A stretch of DNA of 25,405 bases from Nemertoderma westbladi. Its lineage: Eukaryota; Xenacoelomorpha; Nemertodermatida; Nemertodermatidae. The stretch covers positions 1 to 25,405 of the forward strand of contig JAUCBJ010006775.1 in the NCBI GenBank assembly GCA_032718475.1, written 5' to 3'. Of this stretch, positions 9,092-16,368 are shown piece after piece. The position numbers were made by a program, and so were the translations under genes. The notes beneath the pieces are model-generated. The model was not told where the DNA came from and did not search any database. It saw only the letters and a list, made by a program, of their open reading frames with translations. How positions within the stretch are numbered: position 1 is the stretch's first letter; every line of letters starts with the position of its first letter.

Positions 9092-9324
9092 CTAAAGAAA
9101 CACATTTGGAAATATTAGTATTAATATTCCAGATAAATCAGATTTTTAATTCGAATCAATTAATCTGTCAAAATAATTACGAGCAAGTTAATTACACACT
9201 TTTAGAAATTTTATAAATGTTATCTCTGCTATGGCCTACTTGAAGTGAGAAATTACGTTTATAAATAAGAACCGTTGCCAAGGCTCGCTGACTACGTGGT
9301 GTGAGAAACAAACGTTCCAATATG
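9092..9324. other. AT-rich stretch without a gene
   Basis: Nothing beyond the splice-acceptor-like sequence at 9092-9105 (minus strand) is seen. Confidence 0.5.
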
Positions 9325-9395
9325 TCACAGATAGCCTAATGCGTAAGGCATTGTATTTCTGAACATAAATCTTTGAGTTCAAATCTTGGTCGTGA
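9325..9395 (+). repeat. tRNA-like SINE head or tRNA pseudogene
   Basis: TAGCCTAATGCGTAAGGC matches the A-box/D-arm layout, and GAGTTCAAATCTT (about 9375-9387) the B-box/T-arm. Outer bases tcac...gtga can pair as part of an acceptor stem and the T-stem pairs with wobbles. The anticodon stem does not form, so a functional tRNA is unlikely. Length and box spacing fit a tRNA-derived head. The AT-rich sequence that follows could be the SINE body, but its end was not found. Confidence 0.35.
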
Positions 9396-9541
9396 TAAAA
9401 TATTTTCAATTCTTTTCAATCTCTTTGTACAAGTATAAATATTTTACTTAAATGTATGTATTGTATGTAATTTTAAATTAATATTTACTGTTATTTATCA
9501 ATCAATTAAATACAGTATAATAATAATATATAATAAAATAA

Positions 9542-10045
9542 GCATATTTATACGGTAGTTTCTACGGTAGTAATCTATGGGATATTTGGAGTGATAGTTG
9601 TCATAAGCTGATTACTAGTTGGAATATTAACTTTCGTTTAACCTGGAAATTACCTTACAATACACACAGATTTTTTGTTGAGGGGCTTTCAGATTTTCCG
9701 TATCCTATGACGATGTTATGCAGCCGCTTTGTTAATTTTGCCACATCAATTTCTAATTGCGCAAAACCTAGTATTCGTTTTCTTGCAAATCTTACATTAT
9801 ACGACTGTAGGTCGATTAGTGGTACGAATCTTAAGCGTATCGCTAATAAATGTAATGTAGCTATTCATTGTGTGACAGCGAAAATGTGCAATAATATTTC
9901 TTGGTTTGTAAATGATTCTAATTTACCATATATTAACCTTTGTCGTGAATTGGTCAATTGTAAACATGGGGAGGACGATTTATTCGTACCAGGTTTCTCC
10001 ACAGAGGAACTTAATGATATTTTAAATTATATATGTGCTTCGTAA
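9542..10045 (+). pseudogene. LINE reverse transcriptase, C-terminal fragment
   Basis: The frame is open from 9542 (after a TAA at 9539-9541) to TAA at 10043-10045, about 167 codons. It starts without a Met; the first ATG is only at 9707. The translation has the layout of the region after the RT palm in CR1/L2-like LINEs: FYGSNLWDIW, then LTWKLPYNTHRFF, a region beginning SRFVNFATSI, and a C-terminal tail FSTEELNDILNYICAS resembling the conserved final helix of such proteins. No catalytic RT motif is present, so this is a dead 3' fragment. It shows no internal stop or frameshift, suggesting moderate age. Family assignment is from remembered motif layout, not a search. Confidence 0.6.
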
Positions 10046-10177
10046 CCTTTAGAAATAATCCCGAAATTATAATTTAAATAGGATTTTTCAATTTTTCATA
10101 TGTGATACGACGATTGTAAATGTATATCGATTTGATCTAATTTGTAATTATTGTAAACACTTTGTAACTGTTTACTA

Positions 10178-10203
10178 CAGTGCCCGCAAAAAGTTTGTGG
10201 CCA
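10178..10203 (+). repeat. Tc1-like left TIR
   Basis: 26 bp; differs from the right TIR at position 21 only (T versus C on the element's strand). Preceded by TA. Confidence 0.95.
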
Positions 10204-10451
10204 CTACAAAAATATGGCCATTTGAGCTTTTAAATCAGCTGTTCTGTTTTCTAGCATTCCAATATTATTGAATGCTGATTGGTTGACTTCAGTTACAGTG
10301 TTTACTTCGTTTCAAAGCTATTGGTGACTGTATTACTGCATTACTGTAATTACTACTGGTTATTTGATAACATCTTACAACAAATTTTATTGAAATTTTG
10401 AGTCACTTTTTGTGTTTTTTCGTCCAAATTTTCAGCTTTAACTTCAATTTA

Positions 10452-11474
10452 ATGGGTTCAAAGAGTCAGGTTTGCCCAGAGAAACGGGCACAAGTTGTTA
10501 TTTTGCACGAGGAAGGCTATTCCAGCCGACAAATTGCTTGTAGGCTCAAGTTGTCCAAGAGTTCGGTCAATGTTATTCTGAAAAGATTCCGGGAAGAAGG
10601 AAACTTTGCGATTAAAACTCGATCGGGACGCCCAAGGAAGACCACAAAGCGTGATGACAATCTTATTAAGAGGCTGGTTATGTCCAGCCCTACTGTTTCA
10701 GCTCGCCAAATAAAAACCCGCCTTCCACTACAAACATCACGCTTATCGATACGAGGTTTACAAAATCGTTTGAACAAAGACCTGGGTTTGCCAAGTCGAA
10801 GGGCTGCCAAGAAACCTCTGTTAACTAAGGCGATGAAAGTTAAGAGAGTTGCTTTCTGCAAGAAGTATAAGGATTGGACAGCAGAGGATTGGAAACGAGT
10901 TTGCTTTTCGGATGAGTCAATGTTTCAAATCGTTGACAGTTGAGTGAAAAACGTTCGTCGTCCTCGAGGAAGCAACCGATATGACCCCAAATACACACGT
11001 AAAACTGTGAAGCATCCAGCATCTGTAATGGTCTGGGGTTGTTTCAGCAGTGAAGGGAGGGGTAGGCTGTACTTTCTACCCAAGGGCGAAACTATTAATG
11101 CTCTAAAGTACCTCGATATTATTCGGGATCGCCTCCCAGCTGCTATGGAGTCTTTACACTGCAATTTATTTATGCAGGATTCTGCTCGGGTACATACGGC
11201 TAAGATTTGTATGAATTGGTTCCAGGCTCAGAACATCCAGGTGCTTGACTGGCCCGGTAACAGTGCGGATCTCAATCCCATTGAGAATCTTTGGACTTTC
11301 ATGAAGGATCAGCTAGAATCCTTAAACCCTACATCTGTTCCTAATCTCATATCACACCTCAAAACTCTTTGGTGTACTGGGATCCCTTTAAGCGTTTGTC
11401 AGAATTTGGTTGCAAGTATGCCTAATAGAATTAAAAAATGCTTGGAAGTGCGTGGTGAAACCACTAAGTATTAA
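10452..11474 (+). pseudogene. Tc1-like DD34E transposase with one in-frame TGA
   Basis: This would encode a cut-and-paste transposase of 340 codons, the usual Tc1 length. The start is taken at ATG 10452 (MGSKSQVCPEKRAQVV) rather than the upstream ATG at 10398, because that is where family-like sequence begins. Residues ~10-55 form the first helix-turn-helix (QIACRLKLSKSSVNVILKRF), followed by a GRPRK motif and a second HTH-like region. The catalytic triad is visible: D in CFSDES, D in MQDSARVH, and E in LNPIENLW with 34 residues between the second D and the E. A TGA at 10941-10943, just after FQIVDS, interrupts the frame, and reading continues in the same frame (KNVRRPRGSNRYDP). No frameshift was seen. 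The MQDSARVH box departs from the usual QDNAPxH. A single lesion implies recent inactivation, or read-through if the base is an error. Confidence 0.93.
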
Positions 11475-11573
11475 AGAGATAATAATTAAATGTTTAAAAA
11501 CCATTTTTTCTTTACTAAATTGGCCAAAAAAAAATGAAAAAAAATAAAAATAAAAAAATAAAAAAAAATGGTC

Positions 11574-11599
11574 TGGCCGCAAACTTTTTGCGGGCACTG
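11574..11599 (-). repeat. Tc1-like right TIR
   Basis: Reverse complement of the left TIR with one mismatch. Followed by TA. Confidence 0.95.
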
Positions 11600-11770
11600 T
11601 AGTTGAACTAGGCGATCGTTATATTGATATTTAGTTGTACTACGTAATTAGCATTATATATATATTCAATATTGTACTACAGTAGTTAGTTAGGCTCATA
11701 TTCATATTCTTGTGCTTTTCCACTATGTATGCTGTACTATTAGTTGATGTAATGTAATTTAATATGTACG

Positions 11771-11795
11771 AAATAAATAAATAAATAAATAAATA
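11771..11795 (+). repeat. (AAAT)n tail of LINE
   Basis: About six AAAT units close the LINE 3' UTR, as expected for a retrotransposition tail. Confidence 0.7.
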
Positions 11796-12049
11796 GCGCT
11801 AACTTTATGGTATAGTATTCTGTGGCGCTAAGCAATCTCTGCGGAACACAGTGAGAAATTAGCTAAAATAAGATAAAAGATACTGTATTGCCAATGAATT
11901 GTTGACGTACTTACTTACAAGGTACTGTAGTGCATTAAAACAAAAAGATTAGTTAAAATAAAATATACTGTATATAAAACCAATTGTTACGACGTAGACC
12001 TACCTATTTAAAAGGGAATACATTAAAAAAAAGTTTGGTGTTAATGTCA
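11796..12049. other. AT-rich stretch without a gene
   Basis: No feature recognised between the (AAAT)n tail and the minus-strand RT fragment. Confidence 0.6.
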
Positions 12050-12072
12050 TGTTATGTTAATTATTAAAAAAG

Positions 12073-12625
12073 TTATAGATGTGTTTTTAAGTTTGATTTA
12101 AAAACTGTGGTTGACTGAATTTCTCGTATCGACGTCGGTATCTTATTCCACAGGCGAGGTGCGCAGCGCATACCTCTAACACACGCCATCCGAGTGTGTA
12201 GCCGCGCAATCCTGGCTCGATCAGAGTAATGGTTTGTGCAGCTTCTGGTAACGAGACGCTCGCGTTTGACTTTGTGCAGCATGTCGTGAATGTATTGTGG
12301 CGCGTGACCAGTTAAAGCTTTGTGAGTCATTAGTATTATTTTGAATTCAATCCGTTTGCGCACGGGCAGCCAATGGAGGTTCTTTAAGGTTGGGGATATA
12401 TGGTCTGATCATACTTATGAATACCTGCAAGTATTCTATCAGCAGTGTTTTGAACTAGTTGCCGTTTCTGAATTTGATAGGCTGGAACTCCATAAAGGAG
12501 TCCATTGCAGTAATCGATGTGAGAAGTGCCCAGAGCATGAATTATAGACTCAGCAGCCTTTGTATCTAGATACTTACGATTTGAACGGATGTTGTGGTGG
12601 AGCGACATCGTCATGCGGCACTACA
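12073..12625 (-). pseudogene. CR1/L2-type LINE reverse transcriptase, C-terminal fragment
   Basis: Read on the minus strand, 12614-12384 gives an RT thumb-type segment (AAESIIHALGTSHIDYCNGL, then LLYGVPAYQIQKRQLVQNTA). Then 12400-12073 gives LHWLPVRKRIEFKI, a segment beginning HKALTGHAPQYI, and the end of the protein, APRLWNKIPTSIRE followed by FKSNLKTHL and a stop. These are conserved landmarks of the post-palm region of CR1/L2-like LINEs. The two parts are in different frames; the shift lies around 12395-12405, just before LHWLPV. The fragment lacks the catalytic YADD region and is therefore dead. Short 3' sequence continues to about 12050. It lies opposite in orientation to the LINE at 9542-11795 and is a separate insertion. 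Confidence 0.85.
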
Positions 12626-12691
12626 TGTTTTCGATATGAATTTATTCATTTTCATATAATTAAATGTAATTATAAATAATTATTTATTAGC

Positions 12692-13450
12692 TCACCTACC
12701 TGGATGAAATGTTACGAAAACAATGGCTGACGATGAGGATCGCGTTTCTTTATATACCGAAATTGAGAATAAATAAGCAGGATAACTATTGAATGAATTG
12801 TAGAAGATACTGAGCAGTGTTTGCACCGCACATATATTAACATTCTCGGTCCCTCTATCCGACCTTAAGCATCTCGGAAAACCATTTAAATTATCAAGAC
12901 AGCTCGCTAGATAATAACCAACCGTGAATGGATTTGTATTAGAACCCGAGGCTTCAAGCCACATCAGTTTTCGAGAATAGCCATCGATACAGGCATGAAC
13001 TGATAGACCGTAAGGTTTTATCTTGTCCCAACCATCGCAATGCCACAAATAATTTGGTCCCAGATTTTTATATATTCGAGGATGGCCGAATGAATCGGAA
13101 TGAACAAGAGGCCCCACAGGATCTAATACACAGATAATTTTTCGGACTGTATCTTTGGACGCATAAACATGATATGAATTAAGCAGTTTTTGTGAATCTG
13201 TCTATAGCCACTTTCCCCATTCTGATTTGAAATTTCAACGGCAAAAAAACGAGATACAATCAGCGATATCAAATAAATTTATTTGTCGTTGGATACCTAG
13301 TTCAGATCAAAATCGGGATAAGGACCTCTGAGAAATATCGATTCCATTCTTGTGATATAATAATTCAATTATATCTTTGTTGGGAATGTTCAACCAGAAG
13401 TAATTTTCAACTAAAGTTCGGACCTCATCTGGTGTAACATGGTTCCCCAT
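12692..13450 (-). pseudogene. Integrase-core (rve/DDE-type) mobile-element protein, broken
   Basis: The minus strand from ATG 13450 reads MGNHVTPDEVRTLVENYFWL, then NKDIIELLYHKNGIDIS, an N-terminal HTH-like region, and hits TGA at 13309-13307. Further on, in shifted frames around 13120-13220, are SGYRQIHKN and ASKDTVRKIICVLDP. The frame 13117-12692 then carries the integrase core: LGPNYLWHCDGWDKIKPYG with the first Asp at about 13036, HACIDGYSRKLMWLE, and RSDRGTENVNICAVQ with the second Asp at about 12859 (59 residues apart). The expected third acidic residue, in an NQRIE-like box, is missing; after about 12820 the translation no longer resembles the family. It belongs to a group of integrase-like proteins common in animal repeats. 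The exact transposon class cannot be fixed here. Confidence 0.7.
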
Positions 13451-13503
13451 TGCAGTTTTACTGCATTAATATTACGACTTTGAAAAATGTGGAAAATTTG
13501 CAA

Positions 13504-13612
13504 TGGGTAAAAATCACTAAAAGTGGCCAAAATTAAGTTGGGACTTTCGTCAAAATCAAAAATTTTTTTATGATTTTGTTTAGTTTTGGCCATTTTTAGT
13601 GATTTTGACCCA
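13504..13612. repeat. Inverted repeat, 29-bp arms
   Basis: The arms at 13504-13532 (tgggtaaaaatcactaaaag...) and 13584-13612 are reverse complements with 27 of 29 matching. They are separated by 51 bp that itself contains a smaller caaaatc/gattttg pair. It lies immediately upstream of the integrase pseudogene start on the minus strand. It could be an element terminus or a small foldback. Confidence 0.75.
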
Positions 13613-13884
13613 ATACAATATTAATTAAGTAAACATAAAAATACAACACAACACAACTAATAAAGTAAAATTGTTTAAATCTATATAAATTATAGAACAT
13701 AATAACTCGAGTTATATTAAAGAACATCACATAACCAATTTTAAGAGTGTAAGATATTGTGCATAATAATGTTGCTATAATGTAACAAAGAACATCACAT
13801 AAATCAACATTCAAAATTTGCGAAGTTCTATTGTCATACTTTATGTATACAGTTTATAGGATAGTATAGTAATTAATATAAACT
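13613..13884. other. AT-rich stretch with a short direct repeat
   Basis: The 16-bp word aaagaacatcacataa occurs at 13719 and 13787 (68-bp spacing). No gene is seen. Confidence 0.6.
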
Positions 13885-14757
13885 TTAGGAAAAAGAGGGG
13901 CATAGGTTGGAAGCAAGCTGCGGATCCTCTGCTGGCATGGAGGTATAGGAAGGAGGACTATGGTGACCTCGAAGGCAAAGTCGGAGTTGTCTGGAGTAAG
14001 CTGAAGGAAAGTCGACATGCAACCAATGTGCAACCGATGAATATGTGGAGTCACGCTTCTCCACCAGACGACCAGCAAGATGCGTTAAAAATCGGCCACA
14101 CTCAGGACCTGCAGCACCGCTAGAGGTAAAAACGAGAGGAGTAAATGATGCACTTTCTACATTCAGTACCCTATCATTATATTTCCGTCGCTTCTCAGCC
14201 TCTTGGTTCTTTAATAAGTTGTCTGTGGAGGATGGGAGATAGCATGCAGCATTGGCATAGAATACCCGTACATCAAAGAATGATGCGGCTCCAAAAACCT
14301 GTTGCTGACACATCAAGACAATCTTCATTTCCAGAAACTCCAGAGGAAGGCCTCGCCAGACACTGGTAGCAGACTAGGTTCTACTGCCACATCCACACAG
14401 ACTTCCTTAAGCAGATTGGCAATTATATCGCGCGTTTCATTGCGTCTCAATACGATAAAACTGCATTTCTTGTAAATAGAAGTCTGACTTATTTAGTACA
14501 AATCCTTCAGCATCAAGAGGAAGAGCTGTTAGCCAAGAGGAAGTATCTTTATGAGAGGCATGATCTAATGCACGCACCATATGTGTGTCACTAACCTCCT
14601 TTATCTTTGATGCCTTGTTTTACCAAGATGCTGTTTTGAGTGCACGCACAGTGGCAATATCTCAACCTGACCCTTCCTAATCGACGAAGAAAGCACATGC
14701 TGTTGCTCCACTATTTCCTTTTTAAGAGGTTCAGATGCTAAACTAAAATTATATTTT
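13885..14757 (-). pseudogene. Post-RT C-terminal region of a decayed LINE
   Basis: Minus-strand reading gives, in order and in several frames: SLASEPLKKEIVEQQHVL (about 14750-14690), DTSSWLTALPLDAEGFVLNK (about 14560-14490), LRRNETRDIIANLLKEV then VEPSLLPVSGE (about 14450-14355), LDVSATGFW (about 14315), FFDVRVFYANAACY, and KYNDRVLNVESASFTPLVF (13885-14328 frame), ending near LRLCLRGHHS. These blocks match, in order, the region after the reverse transcriptase in a widespread animal LINE group; the RxDV...FFDVRV part is compatible with a nuclease-like core. At least three frameshifts break it, and the cysteine-knuckle block expected between NK and RRNE is deleted (around 14460-14485). It is old and inactive. 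Confidence 0.6.
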
Positions 14758-15036
14758 TCCAAACTCCCAGCAGTAAGGGCTGTTTATATACAACAAAATC
14801 TCAGAGAGTGAGTCGTAGGAGTATGGTAACTTGAGTGTAGGTCCACAGGTCTCAGCTCCAATTGAGCGTCCGAATTGAGATAATGCAGGTTCAATGAATT
14901 CAATAGCAATTGAATCAAAAAGCATCAAATTAGAACCAGTGATGTAGCGTAGGAAACATTGTAATTGCTCAGAGGTAATATCTCGAATTATTCTTTGCAA
15001 ATAAGATGCACTATCTCGTTGAGCATCATTCATCAC
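14749..15036 (-). pseudogene. HECT-like C-lobe fragment (mobile-element associated?)
   Basis: An open frame of 95 codons ends at a stop at 14751-14749. Key motifs are EQLQCFLRYITGSN near residue 23 and ETCGPTLKLPYSYDSL near residue 62. These echo the FxxFVTGS and TCxxxLxLPxYxSxxxL boxes of HECT ubiquitin-ligase C-lobes, with the Cys of the TC motif in the expected place. The segment between them is much shorter than in canonical HECT domains, as in the HECT-like tails found in some animal repeat families. Upstream the frame continues a few codons to a stop with no recognisable sequence, so only the tail is present. It abuts the LINE fragment at 14757 on the same strand, apparently without spacer. 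Recognition is by motif memory and remains tentative. Confidence 0.35.
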
Positions 15037-15214
15037 ATCTGGAAATTTGAAGGAGTTATACCAACAATGGTGGGGTTGGGTAAAGGTTCACATAAGCAAG
15101 GTATAGCTCGGACTCATCATGAAATGGAGATCCCGCTTTACGAATACACGAATACACAAATCTAAATTAATCAAAGTAAAATTAAATCTGCAGAAAACAC
15201 CTTTGCAGCAACAT

Positions 15215-15683
15215 GAACGGATACAGAAGATGAGGAAAGGATGGATCAAAGATTTATCACATCCAAGCAGGAGATAACTTCCAATAAACCTTAATTAGAT
15301 ATAAATGTAAAATTAATTATAAAATTATAATTATATATTTCACTTATAGTCGAAATAGTATAAATAAGATATATAATATAATAATTAAATAATAATATAT
15401 ATAAATATATGATATAATATGATATGATATAATAATATATATAAACAAGAAAATGTATAAATGAGTATCCATAAAATCCATTCTTCACATACCGAACGAT
15501 AATAAGGTGACACATTGTAACAAAAATACATACATCACTGTGTCCAAAGGTCACTTTCCAGCGTTAAAGACCCTTGTTTATTTATGTAAACCTCCCACGC
15601 TGCGCTCACTCAGTACATAAATAAACTCGGGTCATAACGGTGCTACTTTGCACACAATGATGTAAATTGTTATTATATTCCGA
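15215..15683 (+). repeat. Dispersed repeat family, copy B
   Basis: Second copy of the sequence at 4896-5314, same orientation. It carries an AT-rich insertion of simple tata/gatata repeats at about 15320-15445 and lacks the left 33-bp arm seen at 4574-4606, so it is truncated on the left or only part of the family unit. Confidence 0.8.
15531..15664. repeat. Foldback element, copy B
   Basis: Same arm-loop-arm layout as 5153-5293: tacatcactgtgtccaaagg on the left pairs with ctttgcacacaatgatgta on the right, around a loop with acgctgcgctcactcag. It is slightly shorter (134 bp) because ctgcaaag in the right arm is lost. Confidence 0.75.
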
Positions 15684-16080
15684 ACAGAATGAGCCCAAAA
15701 TTAGATCACTACGATCAAAACTCGCCAAAAATGGCCAAAAATATGCTGCTGCCTAATTTTAAAAAATGGACTTTATTTGAACTTTCACCTGTTGAACAGC
15801 ACTGACCAGCGGTATGCACTTTTTTCCTATGAGGCCTCATCAGTAGTGCTAACCAGTTCATCAAGTTTCGCCAGACCAACATATTGCTCCCAAGTTTATT
15901 TGTAAGTCAACATGGAGAAGTAACGGTACATCTTGTACCATCAAAAAATCACATTGCTTCGAAAAATGTGAAAGAAATTCTACGTTTAAAGCTATTATGT
16001 AAGTTATTTGTTGCTGGGCTTATTTCGAATGTTGCAGCAGCAATTTTTATAAGTATATCATGAGAACTGCAAGGGAATCA
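15684..16080. other. Stretch without a supported gene
   Basis: Only small palindromes are seen, for example ggtaca-tct-tgtacc at 15925-15939 and TGAGGCCTCA near 15831. No coding frame of note. Confidence 0.55.
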
Positions 16081-16120
16081 CGTTGACCTTGATAGAACGG
16101 TCAACATTATAAAAGATGTA

Positions 16121-16324
16121 AACATAATATCACAACGCGTTTCGAATTTATTAAATTCTTCAGGTGAGCATTTGACAAATAATAGTACTGATTATGTTGT
16201 ACCTACAAATACGAAACATTTGTACAGTATGTATGTAGGTACTAAATAATGCGGTACTGTTATTTGTCAAATGCTCACTTGATGAAGAATTTAATAAATT
16301 CGAAACGCATTGCGATATTATGTT
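16121..16324. repeat. Long foldback, ~88-bp arms
   Basis: 16121-16208 and about 16233-16324 are near reverse complements: both read aacataatatc, then gcgtttcgaatttattaaat, tgagcatttgacaaataa, and gtacctaca towards the centre. About 25 bp lie between. Small indels and mismatches occur. A separate small hairpin (gttgacc 16082-16088 with ggtcaac 16099-16105) lies just upstream. The foldback ends only ~45 bp before the first minisatellite unit. Confidence 0.8.
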
Positions 16325-16368
16325 CAAAAAAGCAAACAGTCGGCCGAAGATAGTGGCTTTCGAAAGGA

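Larger units (their letters stand above)
10178..11599 (+). mobile_element. Tc1/mariner-like transposon, 1,422 bp
   Basis: The ends are 26-bp terminal inverted repeats (10178-10203 and 11574-11599, 25/26 matching) starting CAGTGCCCGCAAAAAGTTTG. The element is flanked by the TA dinucleotide duplication characteristic of this superfamily (10176-10177, 11600-11601). It encloses one transposase gene on the plus strand, with about 270 bp of leader and 100 bp of A-rich trailer. The element sits in the 3' UTR of a LINE, so it inserted later. Size, TIR length and target site fit short-TIR Tc1-like families. Confidence 0.95.
9542..11795 (+). mobile_element. 5'-truncated LINE, interrupted by a Tc1-like element
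   Basis: The LINE consists of a reverse-transcriptase C-terminal frame (9542-10045), a 3' untranslated part (10046-10175) and, after the Tc1 insertion, a continuation at 11602-11770 ending in (AAAT)n at 11771-11795. A simple-repeat tail after an AT-rich 3' UTR is typical of non-LTR retrotransposons. Joining across the Tc1 is supported by the TA duplication at 10176-10177 and 11600-11601 and by the absence of any other 3' end for the coding fragment. The 5' truncation at about 9542-9551 is the usual result of incomplete reverse transcription. Confidence 0.65.

Noticed and set aside
9325-9395. Functional tRNA gene
   Set aside because: The anticodon stem does not pair and the acceptor stem pairs only in part; kept as a SINE-like head instead.
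14045-14369. Plus-strand frames opposite the LINE relic
   Set aside because: They are mirror frames of the minus-strand LINE sequence, which explains the region better.
15291-15554. 87-codon Tyr/Ile-rich minus-strand frame
   Set aside because: It comes from the simple TATA/GATATA insertion in the dispersed repeat copy.
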